Part shown: one piece after another, positions 32,965 to 41,955 of the stretch
How the letters are laid out: each line of letters opens with the position of its first letter
How positions within the stretch are numbered: position 1 is the stretch's first letter
Origin: Gammaproteobacteria bacterium
GTDB lineage: Bacteria > Pseudomonadota > Gammaproteobacteria > Pseudomonadales > Pseudohongiellaceae
DNA: 64,000 nucleotides
Direction: 5' to 3'
Assembly (NCBI GenBank): GCA_029244985.1
Contig: JAQWQD010000041.1
Coordinates: forward strand, 1-64,000
The notes under the pieces: model-generated
Seen by the model: the letters and a program-made list of their open reading frames with translations, nothing else
Databases searched by the model: none
What the model was told of the DNA's origin: nothing
Translations under genes and position numbers: made by a program

Positions 32965-34011
32965 TTACAACTCAGCCGTGTATTCTCTGACGAAAGGTAA
33001 TATTTCATCCACGATCGCTTGAAGGCTTGGGGCTATCTTAAACGTCGAGTTTTGAATCAAAGTAGTCGCAGCTCTAGAATTTACCTTAGGGTGCAAAAAG
33101 TCGATCTCTTGCCCATGGTGAAGAATAAGCGTGGCCGGCACCTCAAGCGACATTAGCTGTTCATCTGTCATTCCAAGCGTTGTTTTTGCATGAAAAGAAG
33201 CCAGGTAGTCTCCGGTCATCTTCATTGTCCCCAAGAAGTCGTCTATGTCTTGTTCCATAAAAATCTTTTGCAGCTCTGGGCTATTCCGCTCCATGTACCC
33301 CTTCCACAATGGCGTCTGAGCGACTGCCTCCATCGAGGTCAAACTATGATCTCTCAAATAACTCAAAAAATATTCATCCGCGAGGCGCTGTGCTGCTATC
33401 GGCCCACCAGTGAGCGGTGCAATGATAAGCGCATCTACCTGTTCCGGATATCGCTCCGCTAAAATCATATTCGAACGAGAGCCAGAGGACATGCCATAAA
33501 ATATTGCGGAATCTATATCTAATCGTTGCAGCAGCACATGCAGATCCTCTGCTTCCTCAGCCGACATTGGTTCGGTATTAGCAAAAGAAACTTCTGATCT
33601 CCCTAAGTTACGACGGTCCATAATAATGACCTTTAGATCACTGGATGCAGCAGCGAGGTTTTTAGCGAACGCTCCAAAACCTTCGATATCACCCATCCCT
33701 CCTGGAGTTACAATCAAGGGAATAGATCCGTTTGGATTATAGATCTCAACGTTTAAGGTCATCTCGCGGTCCGGCCTGAGATCTACTCTAAGATTATCTG
33801 TTGGAACACTATCGGAGCCTGGCGCAGGAGTCGCCTTAAACAAAACTTCGATCCAAATATTATTGGCGGCACCCTTAAACAATGTCGCATCAGGATTGTA
33901 ATTAGGATCAGTGTTAACCCGTGATTCTTGAGCGGCCAGCACATTTGAAGCGCACAAAAAAACAGTAAGCGTCGTAATCAATAACCGATAGTTAAGCATA
34001 GATGTAAACAT
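32965..34011 (-). CDS. exported alpha/beta hydrolase
   Basis: 349 residues from the ATG at 34011, preceded by AGGA; a TTG two codons earlier is less likely. Signal peptide ending ASNVLAAQ. Alpha/beta hydrolase fold: VTPGGMGDIEGFGAFAKNL near the oxyanion region, MDRRNLGRSE, and the nucleophile elbow GMSSGS (Ser). A later HHGQEIDFLHP may hold part of the acid/His. It is divergent from a TetR regulator (34222), which probably controls it. Substrate unknown. Confidence 0.78.
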   Translation of the reverse strand: MFTSMLNYRLLITTLTVFLCASNVLAAQESRVNTDPNYNPDATLFKGAANNIWIEVLFKATPAPGSDSVPTDNLRVDLRPDREMTLNVEIYNPNGSIPLIVTPGGMGDIEGFGAFAKNLAAASSDLKVIIMDRRNLGRSEVSFANTEPMSAEEAEDLHVLLQRLDIDSAIFYGMSSGSRSNMILAERYPEQVDALIIAPLTGGPIAAQRLADEYFLSYLRDHSLTSMEAVAQTPLWKGYMERNSPELQKIFMEQDIDDFLGTMKMTGDYLASFHAKTTLGMTDEQLMSLEVPATLILHHGQEIDFLHPKVNSRAATTLIQNSTFKIAPSLQAIVDEILPFVREYTAEL

Positions 34012-34139
34012 GACCAATCCTAGTGTAATAGTAAAAATGAAGGAGTAATTTCCTGCTCTTTCTAAGCATGAAAAGCCCCAACTAATTGAATTCTAGACTT
34101 TTATTGAGTTTTAGTTATTTTCCCAAGCAGCGTAATATA

Positions 34140-34153
34140 GGACCAATTAGTCC
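34140..34153. promoter_or_regulatory. candidate TetR operator
   Basis: GGACCAATTAGTCC is a 14-bp inverted repeat with 12 of 14 positions symmetric. It sits in the 210-bp gap between the divergent hydrolase (starts 34011) and TetR gene (starts 34222). TetR-family proteins usually bind such palindromes beside their own gene. A partly similar AACTAATTG occurs at 34080-34088. Confidence 0.4.
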
Positions 34154-34221
34154 AATTTACAAGCACTCCATTATCTGCTGCGGTACAATAGTTATAGCCG
34201 AAAAATTGAGCGTTTCTTTCT

Positions 34222-34815
34222 ATGCTAGGTAGACCCCGAGAATTTGATGAAAACGGTGCCCGCGAGGTTGCGATGCAGCTATTTTGGGCAAAAGGTTATG
34301 AAGCGACTTCGCTCAGCAACCTCCTCGCAGCTATGGGTATATCAAAGAGTAGTTTCTATCAAACTTTCGAATCTAAGCACACATTATTTGAACAATGCCT
34401 CAATCAATATCGAGACATTATAGTCAGCACCATGAGCAAAGGCTTGGCAAATGCGCCCACCTCAATGGCGTTCATAAGACATGCTTTAGTTGATATTGCA
34501 AATGATACAAATGACCCCTTAGGGCGACGTGGTTGCTTAATAATGAACACAGCTTCAGAATTTTCACAGCGTGACTCAAGTATAGCCCGTTGCGTAGAAG
34601 CCGGCATTCAAGCAACGAGAGATATTTTTCTGCAGGCTGTCAACGCTGCTCAAGCCGATGGTGACATCAGCTCGAACACAAGGGCTGATATTCTTGCGGA
34701 TTACATAGTAACTGTAGTTAGCGGACTAAAAAACCAAGTCAAAGCAGGTGCCAGCAGAAAACAGATTATAAATATTGCTGAACTATCAGTAAGCACGCTA
34801 CAAGAGATGGCTTAA
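34222..34815 (+). CDS. TetR/AcrR-family transcriptional regulator
   Basis: 197 residues. The N-terminal DNA-binding domain (RPREFDENGAREVAMQLFWAKGYEATSLSNLLAAMGISKSSFYQTFESKHTLFEQ) is classic TetR; the helix-turn-helix spans about 28-50. The rest is helical and presumably binds a ligand. RRGCLIMNTASEFSQRDSSIA is the block seen in the AcrR/YxaF-like group. It probably represses the divergent hydrolase and itself through the palindrome at 34140. Confidence 0.9.
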   Translation: MLGRPREFDENGAREVAMQLFWAKGYEATSLSNLLAAMGISKSSFYQTFESKHTLFEQCLNQYRDIIVSTMSKGLANAPTSMAFIRHALVDIANDTNDPLGRRGCLIMNTASEFSQRDSSIARCVEAGIQATRDIFLQAVNAAQADGDISSNTRADILADYIVTVVSGLKNQVKAGASRKQIINIAELSVSTLQEMA

Positions 34816-34888
34816 CAACCCTACTCGGTCCTAAGGCAGAGAACTAATCTTCTTTAGAATATATCGAAAAAAAGCGACAAGTATAGCG

Positions 34889-35041
34889 ATGTCATTGAGC
34901 GCGACTGAGCATGAAAACATTGCTTTCAAGCTTGAATTATTAGAGTCAGAACAATTAGGCCTGCAAGAATATTCAGGACGCTACTTTTGTGCTGAAACCT
35001 CTTTATTAAAATCACAATCAAATTATGCAAATTCTAATTAA
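34889..35041 (+). CDS. possible small protein, uncertain
   Basis: A 50-codon frame: MSLSATEHENIAFKLELLESEQ, then LGLQEYSGRYFCAETSLL and an Asn-rich tail. Composition is protein-like and it fills a gap between the TetR gene and the convergent amidohydrolase, overlapping the latter's stop by 4 bp. No Shine-Dalgarno is visible and I recognise no family. It may be chance. Confidence 0.25.
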   Translation: MSLSATEHENIAFKLELLESEQLGLQEYSGRYFCAETSLLKSQSNYANSN

Positions 35042-36774
35042 GGAATTGGTAATACCCTACCCTCATGAACAGTACCCCAGATCTCTATGCTTTCAATAGA
35101 TTGGGGAGAGACCGTTAACGGGTTTTCAGTCAAAACCGTGAAGTTAGCTAGCTTGCCAGGGACAATAGAGCCCACTTCACTCTCTTTCCTTAAAGAATAA
35201 GCAGCATCAATAGTTACCGAACGCAACGCACGTTCCGCGCTAATGCGCTGTGTTGGGCCCACTAGATTTCCGTTAACCGTTATTCGATTTACCGCATTGG
35301 ACATAAGTCTTAAGGGCTGACCGGAGGCCATCGGTGTATCAGAGTGCAAAGAGAAGGATATGTCAGCTCGTACCAAATCACCTAGCCTTACCATTTCTTG
35401 TGCGCGTTCAGGCCCAATTCCCACGTTACTGTACTTGTCGGCGAGGATTATCGGGTAAAAAGGATTCGCGCTCACGATCGCTCCAAGATTTGCCAGTGTG
35501 TCAACTTGGTCCGGCCGTGAGAATCCAAAATGAACGATAACTGTGCGGTGGTCTGCTCGAGGATTACGGGCCATATTAGCTTGAAGATTATCAAGAACGA
35601 GATCTAGTCCAGCGTCGCCATTCTGGTGTACATGAATTTGGTAACCCGCATCCCAATATATCCGAAAAGCGTTAGCAAAATCCTCTGGATCCATTAACCA
35701 TTCACCATGATGGCCATCAAGGTAGCCCTCACTCATTTGCATTAACTGACTAAACATTGCGCCATCAGCAAAAAGTTTAACTTGTTTTGGAATAAACTCT
35801 GTCATGCCCTGGGCAGTTATGAAAAGCTTTTCTACCTCAGTGATTACCTCAGCTTCTGGCAAATTTGCTACAAAGGATCTTCCGTCTACGATGTAATGCA
35901 TCCGAAACGGTGTATCCGAATCGCTCAGTACCTGATTTTGCATTTCGATAAAAGCTGCAGAAGCGCTTCCTCCTGGTTCAGCCACCAAAGTACTCCCTGC
36001 AGAATGCCAATAGGCCTCCACCTGCTCCAGAGCTGGGATATAACGACTCGGATGGAAAAGATCCGCGAAGACTGCTGGTACTATTAGACTCTGCCCCTGC
36101 TCCCAGAAATGTCCTTCTTCGAGATTTGTTTGTGCGCGAACTGATGCTGGCGCATTATCGATTAGGGTTTGATCTATGCCAAAATATTCCAGAGCACGGG
36201 TGTTATGAATTTGTTCGTGAATTGAGCGTTGCAGCACCACAATAGGAATTGTGTCGCTAATCTCGTCAAGGTCCGAGCGCGTTAATTCTCCATGAAATAG
36301 CTGATGAAACCCCCATGTGTATATCACTTCCGACGGGTCAGTATGTTCAGCAACTATTTTGGTCAAACGCTCCCGATAATTTGCCGCATCCTTGGCGCGC
36401 TCTATGGTTCGGTCAGGTAGAACCCAATCCTCGATTGATAGTATCTCGGTTATGAACAAAAGGCTGGCAAGCCATGCATGCTCGTGCTGGTTGATGAGCC
36501 CTGGAATTAGCACTAAATCCTCGAACCGGGAGTCTACTGAGTAGGTTTCACCGGATAAAGTCTGTTGAATTTCTTCCAATGATCCTGTCGCAACTATACT
36601 GTCCTCTCGCACTGCAACGGCCTGGACGAGGGGTTGAGCCGGGTTAAGAGTAACTACTTCACGAGCCGTATACACTATCGTAGAAGCAGTATCTTGCGCT
36701 TGAGACATCATTGAAAAGAAAATGCCTAAAGATGCAAACACGATTATTGCGCAGAACCTGAAATGCAAAACCAT
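35038..36774 (-). CDS. exported amidohydrolase (YtcJ-like, amidohydrolase_3)
   Basis: 578 residues with a signal peptide ending MMSQAQDT. Metal-dependent hydrolase core: LIPGLINQHEHAW (H-x-H metal pair), KLFADGAMFSQLMQMSEGYLDGHHGEW, QIHVHQNGDAGLDLVLDN and FSLHSDTPMASGQPL, ending in a typical KLANFTVLTENPLT strand. Such enzymes hydrolyse amides or cyclic amides; the substrate is unknown. Exported copies are common in marine bacteria. GGAG precedes the ATG. Transcribed alone. Confidence 0.88.
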   Translation of the reverse strand: MVLHFRFCAIIVFASLGIFFSMMSQAQDTASTIVYTAREVVTLNPAQPLVQAVAVREDSIVATGSLEEIQQTLSGETYSVDSRFEDLVLIPGLINQHEHAWLASLLFITEILSIEDWVLPDRTIERAKDAANYRERLTKIVAEHTDPSEVIYTWGFHQLFHGELTRSDLDEISDTIPIVVLQRSIHEQIHNTRALEYFGIDQTLIDNAPASVRAQTNLEEGHFWEQGQSLIVPAVFADLFHPSRYIPALEQVEAYWHSAGSTLVAEPGGSASAAFIEMQNQVLSDSDTPFRMHYIVDGRSFVANLPEAEVITEVEKLFITAQGMTEFIPKQVKLFADGAMFSQLMQMSEGYLDGHHGEWLMDPEDFANAFRIYWDAGYQIHVHQNGDAGLDLVLDNLQANMARNPRADHRTVIVHFGFSRPDQVDTLANLGAIVSANPFYPIILADKYSNVGIGPERAQEMVRLGDLVRADISFSLHSDTPMASGQPLRLMSNAVNRITVNGNLVGPTQRISAERALRSVTIDAAYSLRKESEVGSIVPGKLANFTVLTENPLTVSPQSIESIEIWGTVHEGRVLPIP

Positions 36775-37245
36775 TGAAAACTCCAGAAAAAACGAGTCGA
36801 CACTACGAACTCAATCTAAAAATCCATAATATCCTAAGGGCCTAAGATCTCACCATAACAGAATCAATGCATTCTAACCCTGATAAATTTTCTACTGATA
36901 CGGATAGTTTTATGATTCCACTCGACACAGCCCGCGCTACTGAAGCAGTCAAGTAGCTAGTAATGTCATGTATAACTCACTTGGTAAAAAATGGTGAAGG
37001 AACTGACATGTTAGCTCTCCTCCACCTTTTTTAGTTCAATGATTGATCAATTGTTCTTTTCAATATTAGCCGAGTAATTTCGCAAGAAAATTATATGCTC
37101 ATCTATTACTTTACTCTGCAATTTTTGACCAAATGCTAGCCTAATATCGCAAAATCAGAGTTCGTGATTGCAGAATTTCGTTTGCCCCAGGATTTGTTGT
37201 ACTCTGGTTTTCAAAATTCACTCACAAATTATTTAAGAGTACTCA
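36775..37245. other. long divergent intergenic region
   Basis: 471 bp between the divergent amidohydrolase and PhyH genes. Both promoters must lie here. A plus-strand frame from ATG 36867 reads 29 codons to TAG 36954-36956, then 25 more codons without a stop to TAG 37032 (ATEAVK-stop-LVMSCITHLVKNGEGTDM...). It looks protein-like but has no recognisable family; it could be a dead gene fragment. No strong hairpin is seen. Confidence 0.4.
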
Positions 37246-38118
37246 ATGACTCTAAAACATTTTACTCAAAATTCTGACCTCAAAATTGTATTGGCAACTT
37301 TGAATGCCGAAGGAGCCGTCATTATTGACAACCTGACGTCGCCAGAAAACATGGATCAGATAGCTACTGAATTACATCCATGGTTGGGAAAATCGGTTGA
37401 ACAAAGCCCGATGAAGAACGATAAGTTTCGGGGGTTTCAAACTCTTAGAACAAGTGGATTAATTGGTAAGTCAAAAGCTTGCGGCAAATTAGCTCTTGAC
37501 CCAACCGTGGCCAAATTAATGGATGGAATCCTTGGTCCACAATGTGCCGATTACCAATTGTCCTGGACTCAGGCTATTAAAATTGGTCCCGGAGAGGTAG
37601 CACAACTGCCCCATCGAGATACCTACATGTACCCCTTCAAACGTCCTGGCCCTGAGTGCTTTGTTAATACTATTTGGGCACAAAGTGATTTCACAAAAGA
37701 AAATGGTGCGACGAGGATTTATCTGGGAAGCCACCTTTGGCCTGATAATAGAACACCAACGGAAAGTGACGTCTACGCTTATGCTGAAATGACCAAAGGC
37801 TCGGTAATAGTGTTTATGGGATCCGCGTATCATGGCGGTGGTGCTAATCAAACGGATGATGCTTATCGTATAGGAGTGGGCTTAGCCTATACCCTTGGAT
37901 GGCTGAGACAAGAAGAGAACCAATATTTAGCAGTGCCTCTAGAGAAAGCAAAAACCTTATCGCCAGAGTTACAAAGGCTTATCGGTTACCGCGTGCATGA
38001 TCGATACATTGGTTGGTTTGAGGGAATGGATGAAGAACTGTTTCGCGTGGTAACACGCAAAAAATATCAGACCGGACTTCAAGGGAATGCAAGCGAAGGG
38101 AGAGAAGCTTACAAATAA
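37246..38118 (+). CDS. phytanoyl-CoA dioxygenase (PhyH) family protein
   Basis: 290 residues. Fe(II) ligands H123-x-D125 (LPHRDTYMYPF) and H196 (SAYHGGGANQ), with R208 (DAYRIGVGLAY) for 2-oxoglutarate. The surrounding ENGATRIYLGSHLWP is typical of bacterial PhyH proteins. It hydroxylates a small organic substrate with O2 and 2-oxoglutarate; which one is unknown. A Shine-Dalgarno-like AAGAG precedes the ATG. Confidence 0.87.
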   Translation: MTLKHFTQNSDLKIVLATLNAEGAVIIDNLTSPENMDQIATELHPWLGKSVEQSPMKNDKFRGFQTLRTSGLIGKSKACGKLALDPTVAKLMDGILGPQCADYQLSWTQAIKIGPGEVAQLPHRDTYMYPFKRPGPECFVNTIWAQSDFTKENGATRIYLGSHLWPDNRTPTESDVYAYAEMTKGSVIVFMGSAYHGGGANQTDDAYRIGVGLAYTLGWLRQEENQYLAVPLEKAKTLSPELQRLIGYRVHDRYIGWFEGMDEELFRVVTRKKYQTGLQGNASEGREAYK

Positions 38119-38255
38119 ATATTAGAAAAACTAGAAATAAAAGCGCCAACGACAAAAAAAACAGCGCTGTACTTATTCGATCACTCTTCAGAAGCAGCTT
38201 TGCTGGGCCCTTTTATTTCTCAGCTTTTACTTATTAGTAGAAAAACTTATCTTCT

Positions 38256-38690
38256 TTAGTTTTGCTCAGTAGGGTCTGACCCGTCGATTGGCGCACCAGT
38301 GCCAGAAGAGCCAGCGAACAGCCGCCGACCATCAGGAAATGTTACATCTCGACCGTTGGCCTTATTGGTTCCATCGATGGCCCGATAACCCTGGACCACC
38401 AGCTCGACCCCAGGAATCACCGAATCTTTTCGCCACCCCCTGCGAACTAAGGCACCTGGCGGTCCTGCTTCGATCATCCAGGTGACCGAGTCACCATTCT
38501 CATCAGTGACCGAAAGATGCAGCCAGGCATGGGGGTTAATCCACTCCATTCTGACAACTGTCCCACGAAGATTGATGGGCTGGGTAGAATCAAACTCACC
38601 CGAAAAGGCATGATGTGCTTGGATCGTTCCAACAGTGAGCAACAACAAGCTCAGGGCACCGAGAAAACTAAGTATTAAACTTTTACGCAT
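38256..38690 (-). CDS. exported DUF6152 protein
   Basis: 144 residues with a signal peptide ending GTIQAHHAF, so the mature protein starts with the DUF6152 His-His. Continuing: LRGTVVRMEWINPHAWLHLSV, SVTWMIEAGPPGALVRRGW and LVVQGYRAIDGTNKANGRDV. Third gene of a minus-strand set with the VOC fusion (38746) and the secreted protein at 40604. AGG sits before the ATG. DUF6152 domains are small extracytoplasmic barrels without known chemistry. Confidence 0.85.
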   Translation of the reverse strand: MRKSLILSFLGALSLLLLTVGTIQAHHAFSGEFDSTQPINLRGTVVRMEWINPHAWLHLSVTDENGDSVTWMIEAGPPGALVRRGWRKDSVIPGVELVVQGYRAIDGTNKANGRDVTFPDGRRLFAGSSGTGAPIDGSDPTEQN

Positions 38691-38745
38691 TGGTTTTACC
38701 TCATAAAGCCTCTGGTCGTATTTTTATGATTGTCTAACTAACAAC

Positions 38746-40521
38746 TTAATCGTTTGCGGCGGCTTCTGCTTCTCTTGCATCAATCGCTCGAGCAGCACTT
38801 AATGTGTTAGTCATGCCATAGTTGCCCTCGTGGCAAGCGTACTCAACCAATTCATACTGACTGTCGTCTTTGACAAAAGTAAACATGCCAGTCCAAGGCT
38901 CAGTCCAAACAGCAGGATCATCTACGATGAATTGATATTCCATTGTATTAGGTCCGGTACGAGTAAAGCGTTGAGTGAGCTTCATCTCTTCGCTGGAACC
39001 CAGGTATGAAGTGCGACCATTTAAATTTCGCACTTCAACAACTAAGGTGTTGCCTTCCCAGCGACCATGAGAATCCCCTAACCAGGTTTTTAAACCCTCG
39101 CCAAAGCCTTCACGCGGCTCAGTAGAGATGATTCTTGTTTCATGAATCATCTCTTTCTGGATCGCCACATTGCCCGGACTCTGAATAATCTGCAGTCCAT
39201 TGTTATAAATACTTGGCATCATCATCCCTACTGGACCTCGCGTTATGCAGCGCACGTAGGTCCCTAAATCTACTGGGGTTCTTGCCCGTTGCGGCGGAAT
39301 CCGCGGTGCTCGATTCGCGACCACTTCTTTGTAGGCTGCCGTAGTCTCAGGGAGTTGACCATTGGGTGGATCAATGACCATTGCCACCTGGGTAGATGGC
39401 GCCGACTTAACATAGCCAAGGGTGGTATCACGCCATTCGCGGTCGTATCCCCATATGCTATTTAAAGTGCCACGCTCCCGACGGGCTGCGGCTTCTTCTG
39501 GCGTTAATTCATCAGTTCCAGCTACATCAATACCCCGTTGCAGCGGAATACCATGGGCAGCATCGGCCGTCCAAATTCCTTGTAAATCAGGCTCACCCCA
39601 AGGCGTTTGCGGAGGCACATACAATTCGGCCGATTCGGAGGCATCTGCAATAAATACTTCCTCCTCTACTCCCGCCCAGCCAGGCTCCACAATCGCGATC
39701 AAGACACCATCCGGCCCCCTTATGAAAGCTTGCTTCGCAGAAGAACGTGCATTGTCGGGCACGATTGGTTCCTGTTGAAAATCAACAGCTAGCCTATTCA
39801 TTTGAACAGTCGCCTCATCCAGGTCAGCAACTTCAAATCCTATGTGATCAATTGCTCGACCCTGAGTGATACCAGGGCGACCGTCAGTGTACTCAGTTGC
39901 TAATAGCCAAATATCACCAAATTGAACTCCATCAAGCATATTTTTCAGGCTGCCAGCTTCGCCACCGAATACCTGGCTGTACCAATCCAAAGAAGCAACG
40001 GGATCAACAGAGTTTAAATGGATGTGATGAAACCCAAGCAAGTCAGCATCTTGTACCAGCTCAATTTTTGTACCCCAAGGGTCGAAGATAAAAGCAATTT
40101 TAAAAAGGCCGGGAATATCTCGCACCAAAGACCCATCGTCAAATCGAAGCAGCCTGACTCCCGAGCCCCTTACCCCGACGTTTTCAAGCTCATTCATTTT
40201 TGCGTCTAAATCAGTGACAGAAAAACCGATGTGGTCAACGCCTGTGCCCTGACTTCCACCTACGGTTGCCCCCAGAAGAAATTCAATCTCTGTAGTGCCA
40301 CAACTAACTGCGTTATCACGACCAGCGATAGGTTGGCAGTCCATATGTTCTTCATACCAATTGACTGCTTCGCTGGTATTGGATAAGGCAATAGTAATAT
40401 GGTTAGGAGTTGCTGCAACTGCAGCTAAGGGTAGCGAAAAAAAAGCAACAAGGGCGAGGAAATTACGTGAGGCAATACCTAGCTTGCCTAGAGTTTCAGT
40501 TTTTACGTTGCGACACTTCAT
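38746..40521 (-). CDS. exported fusion: two VOC domains plus 'YACHEGNY' domain
   Basis: 591 residues from the ATG at 40521, which has GGAG upstream; the TTG five codons earlier is less likely. A signal peptide ends near AAVAATPN. Two VOC (glyoxalase/dioxygenase fold) domains follow, at about 38-155 (PNHITIALSNTSEAVNWYEE ... TKIELVQD) and 160-283 (FHHIHLNSVDPVASLDWY ... LIAIVEPGW), with H and E metal positions in both. From about 305 to the end is the secreted family seen at 2300 and 40604: PDLQGIWTADAAHG, GDSHGRWEGNTLVVEV, FIVDDPAVWTEPW, VEYACHEGNYGMTNTL. I know no activity for this joint protein. A VOC pair joined to a G-x-W domain suggests binding or conversion of a small ligand outside the cytoplasm. 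Confidence 0.8.
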   Translation of the reverse strand: MKCRNVKTETLGKLGIASRNFLALVAFFSLPLAAVAATPNHITIALSNTSEAVNWYEEHMDCQPIAGRDNAVSCGTTEIEFLLGATVGGSQGTGVDHIGFSVTDLDAKMNELENVGVRGSGVRLLRFDDGSLVRDIPGLFKIAFIFDPWGTKIELVQDADLLGFHHIHLNSVDPVASLDWYSQVFGGEAGSLKNMLDGVQFGDIWLLATEYTDGRPGITQGRAIDHIGFEVADLDEATVQMNRLAVDFQQEPIVPDNARSSAKQAFIRGPDGVLIAIVEPGWAGVEEEVFIADASESAELYVPPQTPWGEPDLQGIWTADAAHGIPLQRGIDVAGTDELTPEEAAARRERGTLNSIWGYDREWRDTTLGYVKSAPSTQVAMVIDPPNGQLPETTAAYKEVVANRAPRIPPQRARTPVDLGTYVRCITRGPVGMMMPSIYNNGLQIIQSPGNVAIQKEMIHETRIISTEPREGFGEGLKTWLGDSHGRWEGNTLVVEVRNLNGRTSYLGSSEEMKLTQRFTRTGPNTMEYQFIVDDPAVWTEPWTGMFTFVKDDSQYELVEYACHEGNYGMTNTLSAARAIDAREAEAAAND

Positions 40522-40603
40522 GGTGCTAAGCTCCAATAGGTGATTGATTCAGTCTGTGAAAAAGGACTTCACTATTAATGTTATGGTGTGCTGATAAGCT
40601 TTT

Positions 40604-41428
40604 TTATTCTTCCGCTTTTTTCATTAGATGGCCGTAAAGAATTTCTTCAGAAAATTCGACACATTTATATTCAACAACTCTAGCGTTAGTTTCTAGGCGC
40701 CGATAAAGCGGCATGCTAATTTGCCAGGAACGGGTAAAGACAGCCGGGTCTTCAATCGTGGCTTCATACATCATTGCATCGGGACTAATTGGGGTATAAC
40801 GTTCTGTTACTTTTAAAGAACTGCTGGCAAAATTTCCTGCGCGATCAAACCAAGCTTCGCCATTAAAATCCTGCGCATCAACCACCAGAGTATTACCTTC
40901 CCAACGACCATGAGAGCGACCCATCCACGTATCCAGCGGTGCCGCTTCCGGAGTTTCTTTATCCATGTGAATAGTACGATTCGCTTCAGCGTACCCGTAT
41001 ACGATCATGATCTTGCCGGTGCCTTGAAGTATCTGAAAAGGATACGGTAGATAAGTGGCCCTAGGCACTCCAGGCAAATAACACTTGGTTTCCGGGTCTG
41101 CGCCGGGCCGATTCGCCCAGTTTTCCTGTTTTTGTTCTAACGCCCATTCTTGGTAAGGGATCTCCCCTCCAACTACAACACCTTGTCCTGGTGGTATAGC
41201 CCCAATTGCGCCCATCTCAGGCAATCCTGCGCTAGCCTCATGGTCCTGAAGGTCCCAGTGAGCGGTACCAATCGCCTGCCAAATTCCATTGAGATCTGGG
41301 CTCCCATCCCAGGATCGTTCTGGTTCGTAATTATTTGAAGATTGTGCAAGAACTGCATTACTAGTGCATATCAGGGCAATCAGCGCCGAAGCAAAGATAT
41401 TAGTTGCTATTTTGAATCGGGTTACCAT
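40604..41428 (-). CDS. secreted protein of the 'YACHEGNY'-related family
   Basis: 274 residues with a signal peptide ending SNAVLAQS. Mature part begins SPDLNGIWQAIGTAHW. Shared landmarks are GRSHGRWEGNTLVVDAQDFNG, TERYTPISPDAMMYEATIEDP and a diverged ending VVEYKCVEFSEEI. It also has ETKCYLPGVPRATYLPYPFQILQG, the central block of the family. First gene of a probable operon with the VOC fusion and DUF6152 (82 bp and 55 bp gaps). GGGAG precedes the ATG. Confidence 0.75.
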   Translation of the reverse strand: MVTRFKIATNIFASALIALICTSNAVLAQSSNNYEPERSWDGSPDLNGIWQAIGTAHWDLQDHEASAGLPEMGAIGAIPPGQGVVVGGEIPYQEWALEQKQENWANRPGADPETKCYLPGVPRATYLPYPFQILQGTGKIMIVYGYAEANRTIHMDKETPEAAPLDTWMGRSHGRWEGNTLVVDAQDFNGEAWFDRAGNFASSSLKVTERYTPISPDAMMYEATIEDPAVFTRSWQISMPLYRRLETNARVVEYKCVEFSEEILYGHLMKKAEE

Positions 41429-41563
41429 TACCGGGCTCCCTGCTAATTCTTATTGTGGATTTGTGATATTTAGGCTATTGATTCTCCCAACAAGCGCACG
41501 GCCGGTCAAGGATTACCCATAGAAGGGGGTCTTTTGAACTTAGGGGTAGACTACTATAAGAGA

Positions 41564-41601
41564 AGTGCCTTTCAGGCACTGAGTTTCCCTATGGCTGGGA
41601 A
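41564..41601. other. two adjacent hairpins in a 377-bp non-coding region
   Basis: AGTGCCT (41564-41570) pairs perfectly with AGGCACT (41574-41580), and TTCCC (41585-41589) with GGGAA (41597-41601); AGGAGGGAG follows. They lie in the gap 41429-41805 between the convergently facing start of the gene at 40604 and the end of the small-protein operon. Upstream, ACCCATAGAAGGGGGT (41515-41530) and TTAGGGGTA (41540-41548) look like regulator sites. No reading frame is seen in this gap. A small RNA or the regulatory leader of the gene at 41428 is possible. Confidence 0.35.
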
Positions 41602-41805
41602 GGAGGGAGACTGAATCATTGGTGCGAGAGCCTAATCATCAAGCATTAAAAGCTATGCAAGTTGATATTCTTTTTCTATTACCGCTAAGTGACTCTCGAA
41701 ATTTATAATTTCTACCAATCCATTTCATTAACCTTCACTGTTCAAGTTGCAGTTTTTTCCTCTCTACAGGTCTCTAACCAAGTAAACCGCTAAGTTTGCG
41801 GCACC

Positions 41806-41955
41806 TCAGGTCCCGTAGTTTCTCGAGCCCACTCTTTCCTTGGCTAATGAAGGCTCTCTGCTAGCTTTTAAAAACTCCTGCACCGAGAAGTACAAGCCAG
41901 TCACCATCAACAGAAAAACAGTGATGGCAATATAAAATAGGATATCGGCACTCAT
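41806..41955 (-). CDS. small membrane protein, third gene of a three-gene cluster
   Basis: 49 residues: MSADILFYIAITVFLLMVTG is one membrane segment, followed by LYFSVQEFLKASREPSLAKERV, a polar tail. Its ATG shares one base with the stop of the gene at 41955-42164 (TAATG), a strong sign of coupling. No family is known to me. Too short for many gene finders. Confidence 0.6.
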   Translation of the reverse strand: MSADILFYIAITVFLLMVTGLYFSVQEFLKASREPSLAKERVGSRNYGT

